DNA from: an uncultured Eubacterium sp.
Lineage (GTDB): Bacteria; Bacillota; Clostridia; Lachnospirales; Lachnospiraceae
Reading direction: 5' to 3'
DNA: 64,000 nt
Assembly (NCBI RefSeq): GCF_937958975.1
Contig: NZ_CALGRE010000040.1
Coordinates: 1-64,000 of the forward strand
Shown here: in pieces, positions 53,735-62,797 of the stretch
Position numbering within the stretch: the first letter of the stretch is position 1
Layout: each line of letters starts with the position of its first letter
Notes under the pieces: generated by a model
Told to the model about the DNA's origin: nothing
What the model saw: the letters and a program-made list of their open reading frames with translations, nothing else
Database searches by the model: none
Made by a program: the position numbers and the translations under genes

Positions 53735-54157
53735 ATGTTAATTAATGTTTTATTTTTAGTTGCTTTGGTACTTACAATTGTACTCCCTTTATTGGTTTAT
53801 TTTATTGGAGAACAGAGTAAAGGTCGTTTTAAGAGAACAGTTCTCACAAACTGTGCTGCCTTCTTTGGTATTTTTCTCTTTGCAACAATTTTCTTATTTA
53901 CAGAAACAGCAAATGCTGCCGTTGCTGCTGATGCAACCATATCCAGCGGCTTAGGATTAATTGCTGCCGGCCTTGCAATCGGTCTTTCCTGTATTGGCAG
54001 TGGATATGCCGTTGCCAGCTCAGCAAGTGCTGCACTTGGTGCATTAAGTGAAGATTCCAGCGTTTTTGGTAAAGCCCTTATCTTTGTTGCTCTTGCAGAA
54101 GGTATTGCTCTTTGGGGATTTATCGTTGCATTCCTTATCTTAACTCACGTTGCATAA
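53735..54157 (+). CDS. ntpK: V/A-type ATPase subunit K (proteolipid c-ring)
   Basis: 140 residues, four membrane segments (about 3-25, 37-56, 72-98, 112-136). The second pair is a normal c-subunit hairpin, with GLGLIAAGLAIGLSCIGSG and the ion-binding glutamate E122 in ALAEGIALWG. The first pair has no matching carboxylate or glycine pattern and could be a degenerate repeat or an N-terminal extension. Each subunit would then carry one ion site per four helices, as in the E. hirae V-ATPase. Strong AGGAGG site. Confidence 0.93.
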   Translation: MLINVLFLVALVLTIVLPLLVYFIGEQSKGRFKRTVLTNCAAFFGIFLFATIFLFTETANAAVAADATISSGLGLIAAGLAIGLSCIGSGYAVASSASAALGALSEDSSVFGKALIFVALAEGIALWGFIVAFLILTHVA

Positions 54158-54181
54158 ATAAACGTGTCCTTGGAGGCATAT

Positions 54182-54490
54182 ATGAAAATGTATTTAATCA
54201 GCGACAATGTAGATACTTTGACAGGCATGCGCCTAGCGGGTGTCGAAGGCGAAGTTGTACATGGACGCAAAGAAACAAAACAGGCCGTAGAAAAGATTTT
54301 AGAAGACAAACATCTTGGTATACTGCTGCTTACTGAAAAATTAAGTTTAGAAATTCCTGAACTAATCGACGATATTAAATTAAACAGGAAACGCCCTCTT
54401 TTAGTGGAAATTCCTGATAGACACGGCTCAGGAAGACAACCGAACTTCATTACAAATTATATTAATGAAGCCATTGGAATCAAACTTTAG
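54182..54490 (+). CDS. V/A-type ATPase subunit F
   Basis: 102 residues of the small central-shaft subunit that contacts subunit D and affects ATPase activity. Typical are the N-terminal MYLISDNVDTLTGMRLAGVEG, LGILLLTEKL and the central LVEIPDRHG. ATG at 54182 has GGAGG 6 bases upstream; the extension to 54164 is not used. It comes before subunit E here. Confidence 0.9.
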   Translation: MKMYLISDNVDTLTGMRLAGVEGEVVHGRKETKQAVEKILEDKHLGILLLTEKLSLEIPELIDDIKLNRKRPLLVEIPDRHGSGRQPNFITNYINEAIGIKL

Positions 54491-54506
54491 AAAGGATGTA
54501 AGGCAA

Positions 54507-55079
54507 ATGACGATAGAAGAAAAGATGGAACACTTCAGGAGTATTTCTCTTGAAAGTGCAAATAATCAGAGTGCTGAGTCTTTAAGCAATTATAAAAAGT
54601 CATTGGATGATGAGCTGGAAGTTCATAAAGAAAATTCTGCACGTCTTGCTGAAGAATCCAAGCGTGCCCAGCTCAATCAGGTTCGCGCAAATTCAAAAAA
54701 ACAGCTCTCTTCTGCACAGATGGCAATAAAAAAGGATTTGACAAAGAAACAATCCGAAATAAAGTCAAAGGTTTTTGAAATTGTGCGCAAAAAAATAGCA
54801 GAATATAGAAAAACCCCTGAATATATCACACATTTAAAACATCAAATTGAGAGCGTATTAGATGAATATAAAGAGAACAATATTACAATTTATATCGATT
54901 CCGAAGATTCACTATTGCTTGACGAATTAAAATCATATTTTAATTGTGATATCCAGATTTATGATAAAGATTTTCTTGGAGGTACGAGAACTATTGTACC
55001 GGAGAGAAATATACTTATTGACCATTCTTTTAAGACAAGATTGATAGAAGAACAGGAAAAATTTGCAATCACATTGTAG
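54507..55079 (+). CDS. V/A-type ATPase subunit E (peripheral stalk)
   Basis: 190 residues with a long N-terminal coiled coil (about 10-90) that pairs with subunit G/H, and a C-terminal globular head (about 100-190) that binds the A3B3 ring, with GGTRTIVPERNILIDHSFKT near the end. ATG at 54507 follows GTAAGGCAA; the upstream extension overlaps subunit F. Part of the tightly spaced operon. Confidence 0.88.
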   Translation: MTIEEKMEHFRSISLESANNQSAESLSNYKKSLDDELEVHKENSARLAEESKRAQLNQVRANSKKQLSSAQMAIKKDLTKKQSEIKSKVFEIVRKKIAEYRKTPEYITHLKHQIESVLDEYKENNITIYIDSEDSLLLDELKSYFNCDIQIYDKDFLGGTRTIVPERNILIDHSFKTRLIEEQEKFAITL

Positions 55080-55090
55080 GAGGCAGCCAA

Positions 55091-56857
55091 TTGGAAAAGA
55101 CAGGTAAAATTTATGGAATAAACGGACCTGTCGTCTATATTAAAGGAAAAACAGACTTTAAAATGGGCGAAATGGTCTATGTTAGTTCTGAAAGGTTAGT
55201 CGGAGAAGTAATTGGACTTACCTCAGAAATGACTACGATTCAAGTATATGAAGAGACGAGTGGTCTAAAACCCGGAGAATTAATTTATGGTACTGACAGC
55301 GCTATTTTCGTGACGTTAGCACCTGGCATTATCAACAATATTTTTGATGGTATTGAAAGACCTTTAAGTGAAATAGAAAAACAATCAGGTGCATTTATAT
55401 CCAGAGGTGTCAATGTTAATTCTCTTGATATCGAAAAAAAATGGGATGTACATGTCACTGTCTCTGTTGGCGAATATATTTCAGGTGGTACGATTATAGC
55501 CGAAACGCAGGAAACCCGTGCCATTATCCACAAATCTATGGTTCCTCCATACATAGAGGGAACTGTTATTGATGTGGCAGAAGATGGACAATACACAATT
55601 AATGATACAATTGTAACCATAAAAAAAGAAGATGGAACTATTATTGACCTATCTCTTACACAAAAATGGCCTATCAGGCAACCGCGACCAACCAATAAAA
55701 GATATGGAACAACCCAGCCTCTTGTTACCGGACAGAGAATTATGGATACCCTCTTTCCTTTGGCAAAAGGCGGAACTGCTGCAATTCCCGGTGGATTTGG
55801 TACCGGAAAGACAATGAATCAGCACCAGATAGCAAAGTGGGCTGATGCAGATATTATTATTTATATTGGCTGTGGTGAACGTGGTAATGAGATGACACAG
55901 GTTTTAGAAGAATTTTCAGAATTAATTGACCCAAAATCAGGAAACCCGCTTATGGATAGAACAACACTCATTGCCAATACAAGCAATATGCCTGTTGCAG
56001 CCCGTGAGGCAAGCATATATACAGGTATTACTCTCGCAGAGTATTACAGAGATATGGGATATCATGTTGCCATTATGGCCGACTCTACTTCGAGATGGGC
56101 CGAGGCTCTTCGCGAATTATCCGGACGTCTTGAAGAAATGCCTGCAGAAGAAGGCTTCCCTGCATATCTTGCCAGCAGACTATCTGCGTTTTATGAGAGA
56201 GCAGGGTATATGGAAAATCTGAACGGAACCGAAGGCTCCATTTCTATTATCGGAGCTGTCTCCCCACAGGGCGGTGACTTTTCTGAGCCGGTAACTCAAA
56301 ACACGAAACGTTTTGTACGCTGTTTCTGGGGACTTGATAAATCACTGGCATATGCAAGACATTTCCCTGCAATACATTGGCTTACAAGCTATAGTGAATA
56401 TGTTGATGAATTGGCAAACTGGTATAATACAAACGTTGGTCCTGATTTCGTGTCATGCAGGGCTAAGATTTTAGCACTTTTAAATCAGGAAAGTTCATTG
56501 ATGGAAATAGTCAAATTGATTGGAAGCGACGTCCTGCCGGACGACCAAAAATTAACACTTGAAATTGCCAGAGTCATACGATTAGGATTTTTACAGCAAA
56601 ATGCTTTTCATGACCAGGATACATGTGTCCCATTAAAAAAACAACTTTTAATGATGAAAACGATACTTTATCTATATGAAAAAGCATCAAAACTCATTGC
56701 CATGGGACTGCCAATGTCTGTGTTAAAGGAAAACAATATTTTTGAAAAAATAATTTCTATTAAATATGATATTCCAAATAATAAATTAAGTATGTTTGAT
56801 GACTATAAAGTTGCCATTGATAATTTCTATGCAGAAATTATGGCTGAGAATGCATAA
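55091..56857 (+). CDS. ntpA: V/A-type ATPase catalytic subunit A
   Basis: 588 residues, the catalytic nucleotide-binding subunit. The Walker A loop GGFGTGKTMNQHQ is at about residues 234-246, the catalytic-site GERGNEMT at about 260, and MADSTSRWAEALRE follows. The non-homologous region (about 115-185) that tells A subunits from F-type beta is present. The start codon is TTG (TTGGAAAAGACAGG) after an AGGAGG site. It lies 11 bp after subunit E and 11 bp before B. Confidence 0.97.
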   Translation: MEKTGKIYGINGPVVYIKGKTDFKMGEMVYVSSERLVGEVIGLTSEMTTIQVYEETSGLKPGELIYGTDSAIFVTLAPGIINNIFDGIERPLSEIEKQSGAFISRGVNVNSLDIEKKWDVHVTVSVGEYISGGTIIAETQETRAIIHKSMVPPYIEGTVIDVAEDGQYTINDTIVTIKKEDGTIIDLSLTQKWPIRQPRPTNKRYGTTQPLVTGQRIMDTLFPLAKGGTAAIPGGFGTGKTMNQHQIAKWADADIIIYIGCGERGNEMTQVLEEFSELIDPKSGNPLMDRTTLIANTSNMPVAAREASIYTGITLAEYYRDMGYHVAIMADSTSRWAEALRELSGRLEEMPAEEGFPAYLASRLSAFYERAGYMENLNGTEGSISIIGAVSPQGGDFSEPVTQNTKRFVRCFWGLDKSLAYARHFPAIHWLTSYSEYVDELANWYNTNVGPDFVSCRAKILALLNQESSLMEIVKLIGSDVLPDDQKLTLEIARVIRLGFLQQNAFHDQDTCVPLKKQLLMMKTILYLYEKASKLIAMGLPMSVLKENNIFEKIISIKYDIPNNKLSMFDDYKVAIDNFYAEIMAENA

Positions 56858-56868
56858 GGAGGTGCCAT

Positions 56869-58251
56869 ATGGCTATTGAATATTTAGGATTAAGTGAAAT
56901 CAATGGACCGCTTATTGCATTAGAAGGTGTAAAAGATGCGGCTTTTGATGAAATCGTAGAATTTTCACTTAACGATGGAGAAGAAAAACGCCTCGGACGT
57001 ATTATTGAAATATATGAGGATAAAGCAATTATACAGGTTTTTGAGGGGTCTGAGGGAATGTCTCTCACCAACACCCACACAAAACTTACAGGGCATGCAA
57101 TGGAAATTTCACTCTCACCGGATATACTGGGAAGAACATTTAATGGTATCGGTCAACCGATAGATGGTCTTGCTCCTATTAACGGAGAAAAACGTGATGT
57201 CAATGGTATGCCGCTCAATCCGGTCAGCCGTGAATATCCCCGCAACTATATCAGAACAGGTATCTCTGCCATTGACGGACTTACTACTCTGATTCGAGGA
57301 CAAAAGCTCCCTATTTTTTCAGGAAATGGACTTCCTCATGACCAACTTGCCGCACAGTTAGTAAACCAATCGTCTCTCGGTGACAGTGATGAAAAGTTTG
57401 CTATTGTTTTTGCAGCGATGGGTGTTAAAAATGATGTTGCCGATTTTTTCAAAAAATCATTTGAAGAATCAGGAGCATTGGAACATACTGTAATGTTCCT
57501 TAATATGGCAAATGACCCTGTTGTAGAGCGTCTGATTACTCCAAAGGTTGCCCTCACAGTTGCAGAATATCTTGCCTATGAGAAAGATATGCACATTCTC
57601 GTAATCTTGACAGATATGACAACCTTCGCAGAAGCTATGCGTGAGGTATCCTCATCCAAGGGAGAAATTCCTTCAAGAAAAGGTTATCCGGGTTACCTTT
57701 ATAGTGAATTAGCTACAATATATGAACGTGCTGGCATTATCAAAGGAGCAAAGGGTTCTGTCACACAGATTCCGATTCTTACAATGCCAAATGACGATAT
57801 TACACATCCAATTCCTGACCTTACAGGATATATTACAGAAGGTCAGATTACACTAGACCGTTCATTAAATGGTCAGGGTATATATCCGCCAATCAATGTT
57901 CTACCATCCCTGTCCCGTCTCATGAAGGACGGTATCGGAGAAGGATTTACAAGAGATGACCATCAGGATATTGCAAACCAGCTATTCTCTGCATATGCAA
58001 AAGTTGGTGACGCAAGAGCCCTTGCTTCAGTTATCGGTGAGGACGAATTATCACCTACAGATAAAAAATACCTTGAATTTGGCAAAGCATTTGAGGCAGA
58101 ATTTGTCGGTCAGGGACTGGGAGTAAACAGAAACATTATCGAGACATTAAATCTGGGCTGGAAACTATTACACATCCTTCCAAAAGAAGAATTAGACCGA
58201 ATAGATACCAAAATTTTAGAAAAATACTATGACGCATTCGCAGAAAAATAA
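56869..58251 (+). CDS. ntpB: V/A-type ATPase subunit B
   Basis: 460 residues, the non-catalytic partner of A. It lacks a P-loop: FSGNGLPHDQLAAQ (about 146-159) stands where A has its Walker A motif. Also present are FAAMGVKNDVADFF, MTTFAEAMREVSSSKGEIPSR and the C-terminal GWKLLHILPKEELDRI. The last codons lie in the first arm of an intergenic palindrome. Confidence 0.97.
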   Translation: MAIEYLGLSEINGPLIALEGVKDAAFDEIVEFSLNDGEEKRLGRIIEIYEDKAIIQVFEGSEGMSLTNTHTKLTGHAMEISLSPDILGRTFNGIGQPIDGLAPINGEKRDVNGMPLNPVSREYPRNYIRTGISAIDGLTTLIRGQKLPIFSGNGLPHDQLAAQLVNQSSLGDSDEKFAIVFAAMGVKNDVADFFKKSFEESGALEHTVMFLNMANDPVVERLITPKVALTVAEYLAYEKDMHILVILTDMTTFAEAMREVSSSKGEIPSRKGYPGYLYSELATIYERAGIIKGAKGSVTQIPILTMPNDDITHPIPDLTGYITEGQITLDRSLNGQGIYPPINVLPSLSRLMKDGIGEGFTRDDHQDIANQLFSAYAKVGDARALASVIGEDELSPTDKKYLEFGKAFEAEFVGQGLGVNRNIIETLNLGWKLLHILPKEELDRIDTKILEKYYDAFAEK

Positions 58252-58400
58252 GCACGAACGGAGTGAGTATTTATTTTTATCGAATGCGTCAGCGAAAAAA
58301 TATAAAGTGCGACAGCACGACATCTGCGAAGCAGATGATTTTCGAGCTGTAATAGCAGAAAAATAAGCACGAACGAAGCGAGCATTTATTTTTTTCAAAA
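58231..58400. repeat. Duplicated gene-end with nested palindromes between ntpB and ntpD
   Basis: A 39-base unit (58240-58278), which includes the ntpB stop codon, is repeated at 58355-58393 with three differences. Each copy is itself an imperfect palindrome (AAATAA...TTATTT). An outer stem pairs 58231-58240 with 58281-58290 (10 bp). Two more hairpins follow: GTGC/GCAC at 58307-58318 and CATCTGC/GCAGATG at 58321-58337. No T-run terminator is evident after the second copy beyond TTTTTTT at 58389-58395. Confidence 0.75.
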
Positions 58401-58426
58401 GCAAACAAAATAGGAGTGAGTTTATT

Positions 58427-59041
58427 ATGAACTTAAACACAGTGCCTACCAAAGGTAATTTAATGTCTGCTAAAAGCTCCTTATCCCTTGCAAAACAAGG
58501 TTTTGAGCTTATGGACAAAAAGCGTAATATTCTAATTCGTGAAATCATGGATTTAAATGAAAAAGCCAAAAATATTCAGACAGAAATTGATATGACTTTT
58601 ACAGAGGCATATATTGCCCTTGAAAAAGCCAACATTGAACTTGGAATAAAAAATGTAGAGACTTTTGCTTTTAATGTTACTCCTGAAAGCGACATACGGA
58701 TTAAGACCCGAAGTGTCATGGGAACTGAAATTCCACTTGTAAAACATAGAGAAGAAATTCGTAATCCTGTTTATTCATTTTATGGAACTACAGAATCTTT
58801 AGATATGGCAAAATCCTGTTTTGAAAAAGTGAAAGATTTAACTATAAGACTTTCCATGATAGAAAATGCAGCGTATCGGCTCGCATACAATATAAAGAAA
58901 ACTCAGAAACGTGCAAATGCTCTGAAAAATATAACCATTCCCAGTTATGAAACTTTAGTAAAAACAATCGAAAATGCTTTAGAAGAAAAAGAAAGAGAAG
59001 AATTTACAAGACTCAAAGTAATTAAATCACGCGTAAGTTAA
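58427..59041 (+). CDS. ntpD: V/A-type ATPase subunit D (central shaft)
   Basis: 204 residues; long N- and C-terminal helices form the rotor coiled coil inside A3B3. Family features are VPTKGNLMSAKSSLSLAKQG at the start, KRNILIREIMDL, and the C-terminal KKTQKRANALKNITIPSYE. It is separated from ntpB by 175 bases of palindromic repeats, the only large gap in the operon, so its expression may differ. Confidence 0.95.
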   Translation: MNLNTVPTKGNLMSAKSSLSLAKQGFELMDKKRNILIREIMDLNEKAKNIQTEIDMTFTEAYIALEKANIELGIKNVETFAFNVTPESDIRIKTRSVMGTEIPLVKHREEIRNPVYSFYGTTESLDMAKSCFEKVKDLTIRLSMIENAAYRLAYNIKKTQKRANALKNITIPSYETLVKTIENALEEKEREEFTRLKVIKSRVS

Positions 59042-59047
59042 TTACCG

Positions 59048-59092
59048 GCTGATTTTCATGTCAAAACGAAATGACTGAAAGTCAGCTTTTTT
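59048..59092 (+). terminator. Terminator of the V-ATPase operon
   Basis: Stem built from GCTGA/TCAGC, TTTCA/TGAAA and GTCA/TGAC with small bulges, followed by TTTTTT. Confidence 0.85.
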
Positions 59093-59198
59093 ATAACCAA
59101 TATATGATTTCGTATAATTATTCTGTAGGTTTATTGATTTTTAGTAACTTTTTATGTACAATATAATCTGATTAATTATACAAAAAATGGAGTTTATT

Positions 59199-60629
59199 AT
59201 GGTCAAATATAGATTAAAAAAATTAATTATTTTTACAATAATTTTAATTACTTTTAGCAGCATTTTTTCACAAACGCAATACTCTTTTTTTGATTTTAGC
59301 TGTATTTCTGTTTCTGCGGCTTCTAACAAAACAAAATGGCCCAGCGCACCATCACTATATGGTAAATCTGCTATATTAATGGATTCTTCTACCGGTACCA
59401 TTCTTTATGAAAAAAAGTGTCATAAAAAAATGTACCCTGCCAGTATTACTAAAATAATGACTGCACTTCTCGCCATTGAAAACTGCAATCTAAATGATAC
59501 TGTAGAATACTCAAAACATTCTATAAACAGTCTTGTATATGGGGATGCAAATATAGCATGTCAAATTGGTGAAAAAATGTCTGTAAAAGACTGCCTCTAT
59601 GCCTTAATGCTTTCATCTGCCAACGAAACAGCGACAGCTCTTGGCGAACATATTACAGGTTCTATTGATAAATTTTCCGATATGATGAATCAACGTGCAG
59701 TCCAGGCAGGTGCAGACGGCGTTCATTTTAAAAATGCGAATGGATTACACGACCCCGACCACTATGTCACAGCATATGGCATGGCAATGATTATGAAAGA
59801 CGCACTACAATATCAGGTATTCAGAGATATCATAAACACCGAAGTATATACAATTCCTAAAAATAACAAACGACATAAAAAGTTAATTTCATATCAGAGA
59901 CATAAAATGGTCAGAAAATATAGTGGACACTATTACGATGGCATTATCGGCGGTAAAACCGGTTACACAGACCAGTCAGGCACAACACTCGTAACTTCTG
60001 CTGAGAGAAACGGAATGACTCTTATTACTGTTGTCTTAAATTCCAATGGTGATAATGTTTATAAAGATACCAAAGCGCTGCTTGATTATGGTTTTACAAA
60101 TTTTAAAACATTAAATGTCTCAGAAAATGAAAGTAGATTTCAAAATAATAGCTCACAAAAAATTAATTCCCCTTTCACCACAACAAGCAAATCAATTTAT
60201 ATAGATGAAAAATCAACTATTATTATTCCAAAAAAAGTTAAACTATCAGACCTTTCTACAGAGATTTCCTATGGTCTTTCTGATGATAGTTTTGCATCTA
60301 TTACATATAAATATGGGGACAAGCAGTTAGGTACAGCCAAAATTAAATATACCGAATTATCCTCAAAAAAAAATAATGAGACAAACATAACTTTAACTAC
60401 AGATACTAAAAAAGATTCACAAAACTTAACAACAAATTCTAATATTGAAAACAAAACTACTGCTACTGTCAAAAGCAAAGATTCTAAAAAGGCAACTTTC
60501 CATATACCAAAAATTTTACTGCCAATTATTTTTGGTATTGTTGTACTTATTATAATTATTGTTATTGTCATATTTCAGCGTAGAAAAATAAACAAAATAA
60601 GAACTATGAAACGACAAAGAAATCGTTGA
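59199..60629 (+). CDS. D-alanyl-D-alanine carboxypeptidase (peptidase S11, DacF/PBP5 type)
   Basis: 476-residue penicillin-binding protein that trims the terminal D-Ala of peptidoglycan stem peptides outside the cell. Signal peptide about 1-40. Active-site motifs: SITK (82-85), SAN (140-142) and KTG (253-255). A linker rich in Ser, Thr and Lys (about 370-430) leads to a C-terminal membrane anchor (about 440-460) and basic tail, instead of the amphipathic helix of classic PBP5. ATG at 59199 with TGGAG is preferred over 59187. Confidence 0.94.
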   Translation: MVKYRLKKLIIFTIILITFSSIFSQTQYSFFDFSCISVSAASNKTKWPSAPSLYGKSAILMDSSTGTILYEKKCHKKMYPASITKIMTALLAIENCNLNDTVEYSKHSINSLVYGDANIACQIGEKMSVKDCLYALMLSSANETATALGEHITGSIDKFSDMMNQRAVQAGADGVHFKNANGLHDPDHYVTAYGMAMIMKDALQYQVFRDIINTEVYTIPKNNKRHKKLISYQRHKMVRKYSGHYYDGIIGGKTGYTDQSGTTLVTSAERNGMTLITVVLNSNGDNVYKDTKALLDYGFTNFKTLNVSENESRFQNNSSQKINSPFTTTSKSIYIDEKSTIIIPKKVKLSDLSTEISYGLSDDSFASITYKYGDKQLGTAKIKYTELSSKKNNETNITLTTDTKKDSQNLTTNSNIENKTTATVKSKDSKKATFHIPKILLPIIFGIVVLIIIIVIVIFQRRKINKIRTMKRQRNR

Positions 60630-60651
60630 TTAAATTTTAGGAGGTATTAAT

Positions 60652-61389
60652 ATGAATTGGGTAGCACCGATTAAAGACGAAGATACACTTCGTTTATTTG
60701 GGAACGCTTTAAAAGAAGTTGATTACAAATATTACATCATGTTTGAGCTTGGTGTCGGTACCGGTCTTCAGCTTCAAGACATTCTTTCTATAAAAAACAA
60801 GGATGTCAGAGGTAAAAAAGAAATTACTGTCGAAATAGGAACAAAGAATATAAAAAATACATTCCAAATTCCCGAAGAATTACAGGAAATTATTCGGGAC
60901 TATACGGAGGGAAAAGACCCTGATGCTTATTTAATATTAGGACATAGCACCAATAACAAGCCGGTGTCCAGAGAGCAGGCATACCGCGTTCTTCGCGCTG
61001 CCGGTCATAGAATTGGTTTAAGTTCCATTGGTGCACAGACAATGAGAAAAACTTTTGCATGGAAATACTACAAAGAAACCGGTGACATTTATTATCTTCA
61101 AAATTTATTTAATCATGCTTCACCATCCATCACATATCGCTTTATCGGTGAAAAACCAAACATGGAAGTTGTTTTAAAGAAAATGACCCCACAGGAAAAT
61201 GAAAGAAGCCGATACTTATTATACTTAAATGGAAATGGTAAGAAACGTTTAAACCAAATTATAAACACTTTAACGGATATCAGAGATAATTTTGATGACC
61301 CAATGAATAATGACTCTTTTTATGGTAAAATTGATTGTCTTTTAGTGGAACTTGAAACACTTATGAGAAACTATAACGAAACAAAATAA
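60652..61389 (+). CDS. Tyrosine-recombinase-like protein with altered catalytic box
   Basis: 245 residues with the catalytic-domain fold of phage integrases but no N-terminal core-binding domain. The box II region QTMRKTFAWKYY keeps the Arg but has Gln for the first His. LFNHAS keeps the later His, and ITYRFIG supplies the probable Tyr. In the first box the expected Arg is Gln (TGLQLQDIL). About 60 extra helical residues follow the domain. Recombinase activity is doubtful; it may bind DNA. A perfect AGGAGG precedes the ATG, 22 bases after the carboxypeptidase gene. Confidence 0.75.
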   Translation: MNWVAPIKDEDTLRLFGNALKEVDYKYYIMFELGVGTGLQLQDILSIKNKDVRGKKEITVEIGTKNIKNTFQIPEELQEIIRDYTEGKDPDAYLILGHSTNNKPVSREQAYRVLRAAGHRIGLSSIGAQTMRKTFAWKYYKETGDIYYLQNLFNHASPSITYRFIGEKPNMEVVLKKMTPQENERSRYLLYLNGNGKKRLNQIINTLTDIRDNFDDPMNNDSFYGKIDCLLVELETLMRNYNETK

Positions 61390-61401
61390 GAACTATTTTA
61401 T

Positions 61402-61446
61402 AAAAAAATAGCTGTTTATCCATATCGGATACTCAGCTATTTTTTT
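61402..61446. terminator. Convergent terminator between the recombinase-like gene and the exonuclease
   Basis: AAAAAAATAGCTG with its complement CAGCTATTTTTTT, a 13-bp stem with A7 and T7 ends that works in both directions. Confidence 0.88.
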
Positions 61447-62452
61447 AATCATCGTCATCTTCACTCTCATCCCAAATTTCATCTATGACGATTTCTTTAT
61501 CCAGAGACCTTTGTCTTCTCTCACGTCTCTTTTCCCTAATAGACTCTTGTTTTTCATAAATACTATTTGCACCATTTTCATCTGTAGATTTCATTATTTT
61601 TATTGCAAAAAAACTATCATCTTCTAATTTTTTAATTTTTATCTTTCCCCTGACATATCCATGTTTCACACATTTTCCCAAACAATAATATGTCTTGCCA
61701 CAATCAGAGAACCAATCTATTTCTTTCTTGAGAAGCCTGCCACATTGATTACATTTCATATCACTCACATCTTTATCCTGAAACATTTCATCTTTAGATA
61801 AAAATTCCCTTGTAACAAGCTTTGTATATTGGTCAAACTTTACAAAAATTTCTTCTTCTTTTATTCTCGGAGAATAAAATGTATCAATAGATAATCTATC
61901 TTTATACTTTTCAAAGTCCATTGTTTGCATGACCCTGGCCGTATAATAAGCATCGCTTAAGGCTCTATGAAATTCTCCGTCCTGACTAATCTCTAAATAT
62001 TCAACAGCATTCGTTAAAGTTCTTTTCATATGTCCGTCGTCATAACGCAAGCTAAACATTTTTTGCAAATCTACAAAGAATAACGGAAAATCAAGTATTC
62101 TCTCTAACTTATAATGTTTCATATTCTTTTGAAGCTCCATCAAATCCATAGAACCCCATGTACAAAATAAATAATCATCACCACACCATTCTAGAAATTC
62201 CACAATAGCTCTTCTAAAATCTTTACCAGCTCTTAATTCCTCATCCGTAAAATGTGTTATTTCCTGTATTTTATAATGAAGTTTCTTATACACTCTCGGC
62301 TTAATGACCTGTTGATAAGAGTCAAGTATTTCTCTTTCTTCACTCACTCTCACAGCACCAATTTCTATAATCTCAAAGGGCATATCGGCATGATAATTAT
62401 TTTTTCCGTAAGGACTTTGATTCCATTCCAAATCCATTACAATATAATCCAT
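61445..62452 (-). CDS. DnaQ/KapD-type 3'-5' exonuclease family protein
   Basis: 335 residues of the DEDDh exonuclease superfamily. MDLEWN (Asp 7, Glu 9) gives the first motif, and FHRALSDAYYTA the His and last Asp. The region GAVRVSEEREILDSYQQVIKP is typical of KapD/ERI-1-like proteins. After the nuclease domain a CxxC...C...C pattern (about 245-280) could bind zinc, and the C-terminus is acidic (ending EDDDD). Start at 62452 with GGAG 7 bases upstream; the frame extends to 62518. Substrate, DNA or RNA, is unknown. Confidence 0.88.
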   Translation of the reverse strand: MDYIVMDLEWNQSPYGKNNYHADMPFEIIEIGAVRVSEEREILDSYQQVIKPRVYKKLHYKIQEITHFTDEELRAGKDFRRAIVEFLEWCGDDYLFCTWGSMDLMELQKNMKHYKLERILDFPLFFVDLQKMFSLRYDDGHMKRTLTNAVEYLEISQDGEFHRALSDAYYTARVMQTMDFEKYKDRLSIDTFYSPRIKEEEIFVKFDQYTKLVTREFLSKDEMFQDKDVSDMKCNQCGRLLKKEIDWFSDCGKTYYCLGKCVKHGYVRGKIKIKKLEDDSFFAIKIMKSTDENGANSIYEKQESIREKRRERRQRSLDKEIVIDEIWDESEDDDD

Positions 62453-62602
62453 TATCAATCTCCATATTAAATTTTTATGGTATCGCCCGCCATTAAAATA
62501 TACTTCACGAACGTACACTCTAGTATAACAATACTACCATTGCCTATAATACCATCTAATCCTGTATTTTACAAGAAAATAAAAAAATTAGTAATCACTA
62601 AT

Positions 62603-62643
62603 GAAAAAAAAGCTGAAAACCCTTATAAATAAAGGCTTTCAGC
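62603..62643 (-). terminator. Terminator of the serS/tRNA-Arg transcript
   Basis: Stem GCTGAAA(G)CC with GG(G)TTTTCAGC on the minus strand, followed by T8. Confidence 0.85.
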
Positions 62644-62652
62644 GTTATTAGC

Positions 62653-62729
62653 TGGCGTTCCAGACAGGAATCGAACCTGCGACGTTTCGCTTAGGAGGCG
62701 AACCCTCTATCCTGCTGAGGTACTGGAAC
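62653..62729 (-). tRNA. tRNA-Arg (anticodon CCU)
   Basis: Cloverleaf with acceptor GTTCCAG/CTGGAAC, U8-A9, D-stem CCTC/GAGG, anticodon stem TTCGC/GCGAA with loop CTCCTAA giving CCU, T-stem GCAGG/CCTGT, discriminator G and an encoded CCA. It lies 68 bases after serS. Confidence 0.95.
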
Positions 62730-62797
62730 GTATCTAATTTTTATAAAATCTATTAAATTTTACCTATTTTCAGATTCAATGTCAACTGTATTTTATA

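Noticed and set aside
55285..55695. 136-codon minus-strand open frame in ntpA
   Set aside because: It is fully antisense to the catalytic ATPase subunit and has no supporting signals.
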